From assembly GCA_002390825.1 (NCBI GenBank), contig DGQR01000152.1, positions 1 to 5,487 of the forward strand: a stretch of DNA of 5,487 nt. The letters run 5' to 3'. Of this stretch, positions 1-5,487 are shown piece after piece. Each line of letters begins with the position of its first letter. The stretch's first letter is position 1. The translations under genes and the position numbers were made by a program. Below the pieces are notes generated by a model that saw only the letters and a program-made list of their open reading frames with translations, was not told the origin of the DNA and did not search any database. This DNA comes from Rhodoferax sp. UBA4409 (GTDB taxonomy: Bacteria; Pseudomonadota; Gammaproteobacteria; Burkholderiales; Burkholderiaceae_C).

Positions 1-801
1 ATCCACCCGGTCGGTGATGATGCCGTCGGTGCCCAAATCGATCAGACGCTGCGCAGCGGGCTCGTCATTGACCGTATAGCTCAGGGTGCGCATGCCGGCC
101 GCTTTGGCTTGTGTCACGGTGCTGGTGTCCCAGAGCTTGTGATTGCACACAATGGCTTGGCAGCCCAGACGCAGCGCGGTCTCCAGCCAGCCGCTCCAGA
201 GTTCGTCCAGTAGCAGGCCACGGGGCAACTCAGGCTGAGTGTCCAGAGCGCCTTCCAGTGCGTCGGGCGCGAAAGAAGTCAGCAGGGGTGGCACAGACTG
301 TCCCGCCCACAGACGGGCAGCGTGCCGGGCCACAACCTCGCCAGTGTGCCGCTCGGTGCCCGGCGTGGGTTTGATCTCGATATTGAGCAAATAGCCGTTG
401 CGGATGCAGTACTGCGCAATCGCCTCCAGCGTCGGGATGGTTTCACCCGCATACGCGCGGCTGTGCCAGCTGCCGGCATCGAGCTGGCTCAGGGTGGACC
501 AGCTGTGATTGCCGGCAATCGACTCATTTGCTACATCTTTGATAGCTACTCGCGCATGATCCACGGGCGCTAGGGACTTGTTGGATGCATTGGTGGTGCG
601 GGTGAGGGTGGCGTCGTGCAGTAAAAACGGCACGCTATCGGCGCTAAGCTTCACATCGCATTCGAACATGCGGTAGCCGTGGCTGGCGCCTAGGCGGAAG
701 GCGGCCAGCGTATTTTCCGGTGCCAGCTTGCCGGCACCCCGGTGAGCGACCCAGCGGGGATAAGGCCAGGCGGGGAGGTCGAACACGTTTTCCGCACTCA
801 T
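1..801 (-). CDS. ugpQ: Glycerophosphodiester phosphodiesterase UgpQ, 3' end beyond the window
   Basis: This cytoplasmic enzyme hydrolyses glycerophosphodiesters to sn-glycerol-3-phosphate and an alcohol. It was translated by hand from the ATG at 801-799 and stays open for 267 codons to the window edge, so only the last few residues are missing. The GDPD fold motifs are all visible: HRGAGKLAPENT at residues 20-31 (His20, Arg21, Glu29), ECD at 47-49 (probable metal ligands Glu47 and Asp49), LLHD at 60-63 (second catalytic His62) and IEIKP at 141-145 (Glu142). The downstream blocks DAGSW, LTSF, LPRGLLLDE, CNHKLWD and YTVN match E. coli UgpQ as I remember it. GGAG at 810-807, five bases before the ATG, is a good Shine-Dalgarno, and the start overlaps the ugpC stop (ATGA), implying coupled translation. 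Oddity: about 21 residues (72-92) have no counterpart in E. coli UgpQ and appear to come from an inserted repeat; the reading frame and catalytic residues are intact. Identity is secure; activity with the insertion is inferred. Confidence 0.96.
   Translation of the reverse strand, partial: MSAENVFDLPAWPYPRWVAHRGAGKLAPENTLAAFRLGASHGYRMFECDVKLSADSVPFLLHDATLTRTTNASNKSLAPVDHARVAIKDVANESIAGNHSWSTLSQLDAGSWHSRAYAGETIPTLEAIAQYCIRNGYLLNIEIKPTPGTERHTGEVVARHAARLWAGQSVPPLLTSFAPDALEGALDTQPELPRGLLLDELWSGWLETALRLGCQAIVCNHKLWDTSTVTQAKAAGMRTLSYTVNDEPAAQRLIDLGTDGIITDRVD
526..588. repeat. Small dispersed-repeat-like 63-bp in-frame insertion within ugpQ
   Basis: Between Asn71 and the SIAGNHSW segment, UgpQ has 36 residues before DAGSW where E. 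coli UgpQ (recalled) has 16. The extra DNA is 63 bp, a multiple of three, so it adds residues 72-92 without changing frame. It is bounded by the direct repeat CATT (525-528 and 588-591), which may be a short duplication or chance. Its core includes TTTGATAGCTACTCGCGCA (538-556) and GGGCGCTAG (565-573), with TAGC and GCTA at 543-546 and 569-572 in inverted orientation. I recall very similar TTTGATAGCTGCTCGCGCA...GGGCGCTAG elements as intergenic repeats in Comamonadaceae genomes; this is memory, not a search. The exact ends are inferred from the protein comparison. Confidence 0.6.
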
Positions 802-1835
802 ACCGACTCCAACCGTTTGCCGGTTGCTGCGTCAAAGTGGTGGATGCGGTCTGCACGCGGGGTCACATGCAGGGTGCTGCCCAAGGCGGGCACTGCGGCC
901 GACTCTTCGATGCGGATGATGACCGTCTCGTCTGCATCCGCGGCGTTCAATTTGTGCGCCCATTTGCCGTAGATCAGGCGCTCGGCGCCCAGCATTTCGA
1001 CGGCTTCCACCTGCAGGGCCCAGCCGCCAGGGGTGATGTCCAGATGCTCGGGGCGGATGCCGGTGATCACACCAGCCTTGGCGTCCGGGGCATTCTTGAG
1101 CAGGTTCATGGGCGGCGAGCCAATGAAGCTGGCCACAAAGGTGCTGGCCGGGCGGGTGTAGACCTCCTCGGGCGTGCCGAACTGCTCCATCACGCCGCCA
1201 TTCATTACGATCATGCGCTGGGCCAGGGTCATGGCCTCGACCTGGTCGTGTGTCACAAACAGGCTGGTGATGCCCAGCTCGCGGTGCAGCTTCTGGATTT
1301 CCAGGCGCGTCTGGGCGCGAAGCTTGGCATCAAGGTTGGAGAGCGGTTCGTCAAACAAAAACACCTGGGGCTGGCGCACGATGGCGCGGCCCATGGCGAC
1401 GCGCTGTCGCTGACCGCCTGACAGAGCCTTGGGCTTGCGCTCAAGGTAGGGGGCGAGTTCGAGAATCTTGGCGGCTTTGTCCACACGGCGCTTGATCTCG
1501 TCCATGGGCACATTGGCGATCTTCAGGCCGTAGGCCATGTTCTCGAACACGCTCATGTGCGGGTAGAGCGCATAGTTCTGGAACACCATGGCGATGTCGC
1601 GCTCGCTGGGCTCGAGGTCTTTGACCACGCGCCTGCCGATGGAGATTTGGCCTTCGCTCACTTCTTCCAGGCCGGCCACCATGCGCAAGAGCGTGGATTT
1701 GCCGCAGCCGCTGGGGCCGACGATGACGATGAATTCACCATCCTGAATTTGGGCGTTCACCCCGTGGATGACTTGGTTGGCCGTTTTGCCGCTGCCGTAG
1801 CGCTTGATGATGTTGTGGAGTTCGATGGAAGCCAT
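798..1835 (-). CDS. ugpC: Glycerol-3-phosphate ABC transporter ATPase UgpC
   Basis: This 345-residue MalK-type ATPase sits as a dimer on the cytoplasmic face of the UgpA-UgpE channel and drives import by ATP hydrolysis. The nucleotide-binding domain is complete: Walker A GPSGCGKST at 40-48, Q-loop Gln86, signature LSGGQRQR at 138-145, Walker B VFLFDE at 158-163, D-loop SNLD at 166-169 and switch His196 (VTHDQ). From about residue 235 the protein continues into the MalK-like regulatory/TOBE region, with IRPEHLDI as its landmark; E. coli UgpC is slightly longer (356, recalled). The ATG at 1835-1833 is the earliest possible start because an in-frame TAA lies at 1841-1839. The Shine-Dalgarno is poor (ACGGTAACTT precedes the ATG), unlike ugpB, ugpE and ugpQ. 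It follows ugpE after 49 bp. Sequence alone cannot fully separate UgpC from other MalK-like ATPases; the surrounding ugp genes settle it. Confidence 0.97.
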   Translation of the reverse strand: MASIELHNIIKRYGSGKTANQVIHGVNAQIQDGEFIVIVGPSGCGKSTLLRMVAGLEEVSEGQISIGRRVVKDLEPSERDIAMVFQNYALYPHMSVFENMAYGLKIANVPMDEIKRRVDKAAKILELAPYLERKPKALSGGQRQRVAMGRAIVRQPQVFLFDEPLSNLDAKLRAQTRLEIQKLHRELGITSLFVTHDQVEAMTLAQRMIVMNGGVMEQFGTPEEVYTRPASTFVASFIGSPPMNLLKNAPDAKAGVITGIRPEHLDITPGGWALQVEAVEMLGAERLIYGKWAHKLNAADADETVIIRIEESAAVPALGSTLHVTPRADRIHHFDAATGKRLESV

Positions 1836-1884
1836 AAGTTACCGTAATTGGGGTTGTAAGAGGTGACGTAGGGGTGGCGAGGGC

Positions 1885-2736
1885 TTATTTCTCGGTGTCC
1901 ACCAAGCCTTTGACGAACCACTTTTGCATCAACATGACGACGAGTGCCGGGGGAATCATGGCCAACATGGCCGTTGCCATGACGATGTTCCACTCGGTTT
2001 GCGCATCGCCACCAGAAATCATTTGCTTGATGCCGATCACCACGGGGTACATGTTTTCTTCGGTGGTGACCAGCAGGGGCCAGAGGTACTGGTTCCAGCC
2101 GTAAATGAACTGAATCACAAACAGGGCGGCAATGCTGGTGCGGGACAAGGGCACCAGAATGTCCTTGAAAAAGCGCATAGGTCCGGCGCCATCGACCCGG
2201 GCTGCTTCGACCAGCTCTTCAGGCACCGTCAAGAAAAACTGGCGGAACAAAAAGGTGGCGGTGGCCGAGGCAATCAGGGGAACCGTCAAGCCCGCGTAGC
2301 TGTTGAGCAAGCCCAAATCTGCCACCACCTGGTAGGTCGGGCCGATACGCACCTCCACCGGCAGCATCAGGGTCACAAAAATGGCCCAGAAGAAGCCCAT
2401 GCGGAAGGGGAAGCGGAAGTACACGATGGCAAACGCCGAGAGCAGCGAGATGGCGATCTTGCCGATGGAGATGGTCAAGGCCGTGATCAGGCTGACCACC
2501 ATCATGCGGCCGACCGAGGCATGCGACCCAGAGCCTTGACGCTCGCCACCCAACGCGGTGGCGTAGTTGTCGAGCAAGTGGCTGCCGGGCAGCAGCGGCA
2601 TGGGCGACTGCACCACCGCATCAGCGGTGTGGGTGGAAGCCACAAAAGTGATGTAGATCGGGAATGCCACGATGAGCACCCCGATGATCAGAATGGCGTG
2701 CGACAAAAAGTCCAGCCAGGGGCGTCGTTCGACCAT
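1885..2736 (-). CDS. ugpE: Glycerol-3-phosphate ABC transporter permease UgpE
   Basis: This inner-membrane permease is one half of the heterodimeric channel that receives substrate from UgpB. It has 283 residues, close to E. coli UgpE (281, recalled), and shares long blocks with it: the N-terminal ERRPWLDFLSH, TLMLPVEVRIGPT (122-134), SYAGLTVPLIASATATFLFRQFF spread over 146-168, YGWNQYLWPLL (212-222) and the C-terminal GLVDTEK. Hydrophobic stretches near 12-33, 77-105, 113-128, 148-165, 202-222 and 252-270 fit about six membrane spans. The cytoplasmic coupling (EAA) loop is EAARVDGAGPMRF at 177-189 with Gly183 and VP at 195-196, which contacts the ATPase. The start ATG (2736-2734) shares one base with the ugpA stop (TGATG), and a strong AAGGTGA Shine-Dalgarno lies inside the end of ugpA at 2750-2744, so translation is probably coupled to ugpA. 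Confidence 0.97.
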   Translation of the reverse strand: MVERRPWLDFLSHAILIIGVLIVAFPIYITFVASTHTADAVVQSPMPLLPGSHLLDNYATALGGERQGSGSHASVGRMMVVSLITALTISIGKIAISLLSAFAIVYFRFPFRMGFFWAIFVTLMLPVEVRIGPTYQVVADLGLLNSYAGLTVPLIASATATFLFRQFFLTVPEELVEAARVDGAGPMRFFKDILVPLSRTSIAALFVIQFIYGWNQYLWPLLVTTEENMYPVVIGIKQMISGGDAQTEWNIVMATAMLAMIPPALVVMLMQKWFVKGLVDTEK

Positions 2737-3623
2737 CAGTAATTCACCTTTTTCTCTACAAACCTAAATTGCACCACCGTCAGGGCGATGACGATGATCA
2801 TCAGCACCACAGACTGGGCCGCTGAGCCTCCCAGGTCCATGGCCTTGAAGCCGTCGAAATACACCTTGTAGACCAGAATGGCAGTGTCTTTGCCCGGGCC
2901 GCCTTTGGTGGCCGCATCCACAATCGCAAACGTGTCAAAAAACGCGTACACGATGTTGATGACCAGCAAAAAGAAGGTGGTGGGGGATAACAAGGGCAGC
3001 TGTATCGTCCAGAACCTGCGCCAAGGGCGGGCACCATCCATGGAAGCCGCCTCGATCAGCGACTTGGGGATGGACTGCAGACCTGCCAGGAAGAACAAAA
3101 AGTTGTAAGAAATCTGCTTCCACACCGCGGCCATCACGATCAGCGCCATGGCGTGGTCACTGTTGAGCAGCGGGTCCCACGACATGCCGAGCTCTCGGAT
3201 GCCATAGCTGACGATGCCGATACTAGGCGCAAACATGAACAGCCAGAGCACACCGGCCACCGCAGGGGCCACGGCATACGGCCAGATCAGAAAGGTGCGG
3301 TAAACGCCAGACCCTTTGACCACCCGGTCGGCAAAAATAGCCAGGGTGAGCGACAGCGTCAAACCGAGTACCGCCACCAGCAACGAAAAAATCGCCGTCG
3401 TTTTGAAGGAGGCGAGGTAGGAGGCGTCGTTCCAGAGATTGCGGAAATTGTCGAGCCCGACAAACACCACCGAGGTGCCGAAGGCATCGCTTTGCTGCAC
3501 TGATTGCAGCAGCGCCTGCGCTGCAGGCCAGAAAAAGAATATAGAGATGACGGCTACCTGCGGTGCGATCAACACCCAAGGCAGCCATGCAGATTTGAAA
3601 ACGACGCGTTTTTCAGCAGCCAT
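2736..3623 (-). CDS. ugpA: Glycerol-3-phosphate ABC transporter permease UgpA
   Basis: This is the second inner-membrane permease of the Ugp importer, pairing with UgpE. It has 295 residues, matching E. coli UgpA in length as recalled. Conserved landmarks are LPWVLIAPQ at 14-22, FVGLDNF at 54-60, WPYAVAPAVAGVLWLFMF at 114-131, WKQISYNFLFF at 168-178, VYAFFDTFAIVDAATKGGP at 225-243 and SAAQSVVLM at 267-275. About six hydrophobic spans are visible, at roughly 15-38, 76-98, 109-132, 157-179, 214-236 and 268-287. The EAA coupling loop is EAASMDGARPWRRF at 191-204 with Gly197 and LP at 209-210. The ATG at 3623-3621 is preceded by only a weak GGGA about three bases upstream, and a stable stem-loop ends 20 bases before the start. 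Both features would keep the permease less abundant than UgpB. The stop overlaps the ugpE start. Confidence 0.97.
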   Translation of the reverse strand: MAAEKRVVFKSAWLPWVLIAPQVAVISIFFFWPAAQALLQSVQQSDAFGTSVVFVGLDNFRNLWNDASYLASFKTTAIFSLLVAVLGLTLSLTLAIFADRVVKGSGVYRTFLIWPYAVAPAVAGVLWLFMFAPSIGIVSYGIRELGMSWDPLLNSDHAMALIVMAAVWKQISYNFLFFLAGLQSIPKSLIEAASMDGARPWRRFWTIQLPLLSPTTFFLLVINIVYAFFDTFAIVDAATKGGPGKDTAILVYKVYFDGFKAMDLGGSAAQSVVLMIIVIALTVVQFRFVEKKVNY

Positions 3624-3643
3624 ATGTCCCGATCAGAAATGCA

Positions 3644-3667
3644 AAGTGGCGGCATAAGCCGCCACTT
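3644..3667 (-). terminator. ugpB-ugpA intercistronic stem-loop: leaky terminator or mRNA 3'-end stabiliser
   Basis: A perfect 10-bp inverted repeat, AAGTGGCGGC and GCCGCCACTT, surrounds a 4-base loop (ATAA on plus, TTAT on minus). Seven of the ten pairs are G-C. It fills the centre of the 62-bp gap between the ugpB stop and the ugpA start. On the transcribed strand the stem is followed by TTGCATTTCTG, not a continuous U tract, so full termination is unlikely. I infer partial termination, or protection of an upstream ugpB mRNA end, as is known for binding-protein/permease junctions such as malE-malF. Confidence 0.7.
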
Positions 3668-3685
3668 GTGAGGAAGTGAAAAACC

Positions 3686-5005
3686 TTACTGGTTCGCTTT
3701 TTCGAAACGCACCAGGAGTTCGTTGCCGCGTGTCACGACGGAGTCCAGCGCTTCTTTGGCCGTTTTTTTGCCAGCCCAGACTTGTTCGAGCTCTTCGTCC
3801 TCGATCGCGCGGATCTGGACATAGTTGCCCAAACGGATGCCACGGGATTTGTCAGTGACCTTGCGGATCATCTGGTTCACCGCGACGTCAGTACCGGGGT
3901 TCTCTTTGTAGAAGCCCGACTTTTCAGTCAACTGGAACGCGGCGGTCGTGATGGGCAGGTAGCCGGTGCGCTTGTGGCTGGCAGACTGGATTTCAGGCTT
4001 GGACAAAAAGTCGAAGAACTTGGCAATGCCTTTGTATTCTTCTGCTTTTTTGCCGGACATCACCCACAGGCTGGCTCCACCGATAACGGTGTTTTGCGGG
4101 GCGCCGGGAACGTCTTGGTAGTGCGGCAGCGGGGCTAAACCGAAGTTGAACTTGGCGTTCTTTTTGACGTTGCCGTAGAAGCCGCTGGAGGTGGTCATCA
4201 TGGCGCACTCACCGGACACAAAGCTGGCTTCAGGCACGTTGCCGCGACCCTTGTAGACAAAAATGCCTTGCTTGGCCATGTTGGCCAGGTTTTCAATGTG
4301 GCGCACATGCAAAGGAGAGTTGATTCGCAAGCGTGCATCCAAGCCAGCCAAGCCGTTTTGCTTGGTGGCAAATTCGACGTTGTGCCAAGCGGAGAAGCTT
4401 TCCAGCTGGGTCCAGCCTTGCCACGCGATGGACAGCGGGCACTTGTGGCCATTGGCCTTGAGCTTGGCGCCTGCCAATGCCACTTCTGCCCAGGTAGCAG
4501 GTGCTTTTTCCGGGTCCAGACCTGCGGCCTTGAACGCATCCTTGTTGTAATAGAACACGGTGGTGGAGCTGTTGAACGGGAAGCTCAGCATCTGGCCATT
4601 GGGGGCGGTGTAGTAGCCGGCCACTGCGGGCACGTAGACCTTGGGGTCAAACTTGTAGCCGGCGTCGGTCATGACCTTGCCCACGGGCACGATCGCGTTT
4701 TTGCTCGCCATCATGGTGGCCGTGCCGACTTCGAAAACTTGCAAGATGTGCGGAGCGTTGCCGGCGCGGAAGGCCGCGACCGCAGCGGTCATGGATTCGT
4801 CGTAAGTGCCTTTGAAAGTCGGCAGGATGCGGTATTCCTTCTGGCTCGCGTTGAACTCTTTGGCCAAGTCGTTCACCCATTCACCGTTGACGGCGGTCAT
4901 GGAGTGCCACCATTGGATGTCGGTTTGGGCCTGGGCTTGTGTCGGAATGGAGAATGCTGCAGCGGAAACGGCTGCAATAGACAGTGCTCTGCGGGTAATA
5001 GACAT
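3686..5005 (-). CDS. ugpB: Periplasmic glycerol-3-phosphate/glycerophosphodiester-binding protein UgpB
   Basis: This 439-residue periplasmic solute-binding protein captures sn-glycerol-3-phosphate and glycerophosphodiesters and hands them to UgpA-UgpE. Residues 1-26 form a signal peptide ending AQA before QTDIQWWHSM. The mature part follows E. coli UgpB (438, recalled) almost block for block: AFRAGNAPHILQVFEVG at 78-94 and TATMMASK at 95-102, PFNSST at 143-148, YYNKDAFKAAGLDPE at 152-166, WQGWTQLESFSAWHN at 195-209, and further on APQNTVIGGASLWVM, GYLPIT, RLGNYVQIRAIEDEELE and the RGNELLVRFEK tail. These aromatic and glycine-rich blocks are typical of the family's ligand cleft. The ATG at 5005-5003 has a good AGGAAG Shine-Dalgarno at 5016-5011 with five bases of spacing. 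It is the first operon gene, followed by a stem-loop that could raise its yield relative to the membrane subunits, as expected for a binding protein. Confidence 0.97.
   Translation of the reverse strand: MSITRRALSIAAVSAAAFSIPTQAQAQTDIQWWHSMTAVNGEWVNDLAKEFNASQKEYRILPTFKGTYDESMTAAVAAFRAGNAPHILQVFEVGTATMMASKNAIVPVGKVMTDAGYKFDPKVYVPAVAGYYTAPNGQMLSFPFNSSTTVFYYNKDAFKAAGLDPEKAPATWAEVALAGAKLKANGHKCPLSIAWQGWTQLESFSAWHNVEFATKQNGLAGLDARLRINSPLHVRHIENLANMAKQGIFVYKGRGNVPEASFVSGECAMMTTSSGFYGNVKKNAKFNFGLAPLPHYQDVPGAPQNTVIGGASLWVMSGKKAEEYKGIAKFFDFLSKPEIQSASHKRTGYLPITTAAFQLTEKSGFYKENPGTDVAVNQMIRKVTDKSRGIRLGNYVQIRAIEDEELEQVWAGKKTAKEALDSVVTRGNELLVRFEKANQ
4928..5005 (-). other. UgpB signal peptide
   Basis: The first 26 residues have a basic start (TRRAL, Arg5-Arg6), a hydrophobic core rich in Ala, Ile and Val (residues 8-20) and an Ala-x-Ala end (Ala24-Gln25-Ala26), so cleavage before Gln27 is likely. 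The paired arginines loosely resemble a Tat motif, but the remaining motif residues are poor and E. coli UgpB is a Sec substrate; Sec export is the more likely reading. Confidence 0.85.
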
Positions 5006-5033
5006 GGAATCTTCCTGATGAACGAATTACGCG

Positions 5034-5078
5034 ACTTTATGGGTGCTTCATTTCAATTTTGTGTCACTCCGATTACAC
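5034..5078 (-). promoter_or_regulatory. Candidate PhoB-dependent ugp promoter (three 11-bp-spaced half-sites plus -10)
   Basis: Reading the minus strand toward ugpB, three heptamers lie at exact 11-bp intervals: GTGTAAT (5078-5072), GTGACAC (5067-5061) and TTGAAAT (5056-5050). They are separated by CGGA and AAAA. Against the Pho half-site CTGTCAT they match at 5, 4 and 4 of 7 positions. Ten bases after the last one is TAAAGT (5039-5034), a 4/6 match to a -10 box, and the ugpB ATG is 28 bases further. This is the geometry of a Pho promoter, where the box replaces the -35. On the plus strand GTGTCAC (5061-5067) is a 6/7 match, so orientation is not settled. Matches are degenerate; the call leans on spacing and on known PhoB control of ugp in E. 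coli. Confidence 0.4.
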
Positions 5079-5088
5079 ACCGGGTTTT

Positions 5089-5104
5089 CTGACCGGATGG
5101 TCAG
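5089..5104. promoter_or_regulatory. Perfect 16-bp palindromic operator candidate CTGACC-GGAT-GGTCAG
   Basis: Six-base arms CTGACC and GGTCAG flank GGAT in the divergent ugpB/oxidoreductase control region. The site lies just upstream of the candidate Pho half-sites (minus direction) and about 100 bases before the oxidoreductase start (plus direction). A dimeric regulator could bind it; no regulator gene is in the window and I cannot name a family. A chance origin is possible. Confidence 0.3.
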
Positions 5105-5160
5105 GGGTTTCCATTAGAAAAGCCCGTGTATAGGCGGTGCGGTACCATCGCAAACCTACC

Positions 5161-5182
5161 AAAAAAGGCCTTTTTGGGGCCT
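5161..5182 (+). repeat. A/T-flanked palindrome around GGCC in the 5' region of the oxidoreductase gene
   Basis: AAAAAGGCCTTTTT (5162-5175) is a perfect 14-bp palindrome. The same bases can instead pair as AGGCC (5166-5170) with GGCCT (5178-5182) around a TTTTTGG loop. It lies 22 bases before the ATG at 5205, so it may be in the leader RNA of that gene. It has no T tract after the second arm on plus. Role unknown: possible leader structure or protein-binding site. Confidence 0.3.
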
Positions 5183-5204
5183 ATGGCAGCAACTACACAC
5201 CCTG

Positions 5205-5487
5205 ATGAACGCTCCCACCTCGCTCAATCACCTCCTCAGCGCTGCCCAGCCGGGCGCGCACGCGCAAGAGCGCATTCGTGAAATCCCGTACAACTACACG
5301 TCGTTCTCTGACCGGGAAATCGTGATTCGTTTGCTGGGTTCTCAAAGCTGGGAGTTGTTGAACCAGTTGCGCGGAGAGCGCCAGACCGGTCGTTCAGCCC
5401 GCATGCTCTATGAAGTGCTGGGCGATGTCTGGGTGGTGCAGCGCAACCCCTATCTGCAAGACGACCTGCTCGACAACCCCAAGCGCC
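5205..5487 (+). CDS. FAD-linked oxidoreductase with DUF3683 N-terminus (5' part only)
   Basis: Only the first 94 codons are in the window; the frame is open to the right edge. The translation contains REIPYNYTSFSDREIVIRLL at residues 25-44, then WELLNQLRGERQTGRSARM and EVLGDVWVVQRNPYLQDDLLDNP. I recognise this as the DUF3683 N-terminal region of large (about 1300-residue) betaproteobacterial FAD/FMN-binding, D-lactate-dehydrogenase/glycolate-oxidase-like proteins, which usually also carry Fe-S and CCG domains. None of the FAD, Fe-S or CCG domains is visible here, so the catalytic function is extrapolated. The ATG at 5205 was chosen because it opens the conserved frame; its Shine-Dalgarno is weak, so an internal start is possible. 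The gene is divergent from ugp with 199 bp between starts, and there is no clear metabolic link to phosphate uptake. Confidence 0.8.
   Translation, partial: MNAPTSLNHLLSAAQPGAHAQERIREIPYNYTSFSDREIVIRLLGSQSWELLNQLRGERQTGRSARMLYEVLGDVWVVQRNPYLQDDLLDNPKR

Noticed and set aside
720..1421. A 233-codon plus-strand open frame opposite ugpC and the start of ugpQ
   Set aside because: Shadow of two conserved genes; no Shine-Dalgarno context or domain supports it.
1924..2742. A 272-codon plus-strand open frame opposite ugpE
   Set aside because: It is an antisense shadow of ugpE: His/Gln/Gly/Arg-rich low-complexity translation with no recognisable domain, while the minus strand encodes a conserved permease.
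4979..4997. Tat export of UgpB suggested by TRRALS at residues 4-9
   Set aside because: Only the two arginines fit; the downstream motif positions do not, and the family is Sec-exported. Retained only as a note on the signal peptide.
4268..5092. A 274-codon plus-strand open frame opposite ugpB
   Set aside because: It is antisense to a fully conserved UgpB, and its translation (runs such as GGGAVE and VGVGHDLAHGHD) has no recognisable family. Long antisense frames are common in GC-rich coding DNA.
5129..5134. TATAGG as a -10 box for the plus-strand oxidoreductase promoter
   Set aside because: It matches four of six bases, but no acceptable -35 lies 16-18 bp upstream, so I did not annotate a promoter.
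5183..5281. Short plus-strand ORF starting ATGGCAGCAACT, 32 codons, overlapping the oxidoreductase start
   Set aside because: It is out of frame with the conserved DUF3683 protein, has an Arg/Ala/Pro-rich tail typical of chance GC-rich frames, and stops early. A regulatory upstream peptide cannot be excluded but nothing supports it.
1..5487. CRISPR arrays, tRNA/rRNA genes, insertion sequences or transposases, phage attachment sites
   Set aside because: None seen. Nearly all the sequence is accounted for by conserved ugp genes and one oxidoreductase, with short gaps that contain no such features.

Overview
The window carries a nearly complete glycerol-3-phosphate/glycerophosphodiester uptake and hydrolysis operon, ugpB-ugpA-ugpE-ugpC-ugpQ. 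It is transcribed on the minus strand from about position 5030 down to the left edge. A divergent plus-strand gene of the DUF3683/FAD-linked oxidoreductase type begins at the right edge. Moderately high GC, close similarity of every protein to its proteobacterial Ugp counterpart, and the DUF3683 N-terminus point to a betaproteobacterium. I infer Burkholderiales and probably Comamonadaceae (Rhodoferax/Polaromonas/Acidovorax-like). The family-level call rests partly on a small repeat I recall from such genomes and could not check.

Layout in transcription order (right to left): an intergenic control region (5006-5204); ugpB, periplasmic binding protein (3686-5005); a 62-bp gap with a perfect 10-bp stem-loop; ugpA, permease (2736-3623); ugpE, permease (1885-2736), overlapping ugpA by 1 nt; a 49-bp gap; ugpC, ATPase (798-1835); ugpQ, phosphodiesterase (801 to beyond position 1), overlapping ugpC by 4 nt. 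On the plus strand only the first 94 codons of the oxidoreductase are present (5205-5487).

The genes form one pathway. UgpB captures sn-glycerol-3-phosphate or glycerophosphodiesters in the periplasm. UgpA and UgpE form the membrane channel, UgpC powers it with ATP, and UgpQ cleaves imported diesters to glycerol-3-phosphate plus an alcohol. In enteric bacteria the system answers phosphate starvation through PhoB. A degenerate three-half-site array with 11-bp spacing lies at a suitable position upstream of ugpB here, so the same control is plausible but unproven.

I do not see a new biological system; this is a textbook operon. The parts that deserve a second look are small: a 63-bp in-frame insertion in ugpQ that looks like a dispersed genomic repeat now translated into 21 extra residues, the ugpB/ugpA stem-loop, the candidate Pho array, and two palindromes in the divergent control region.
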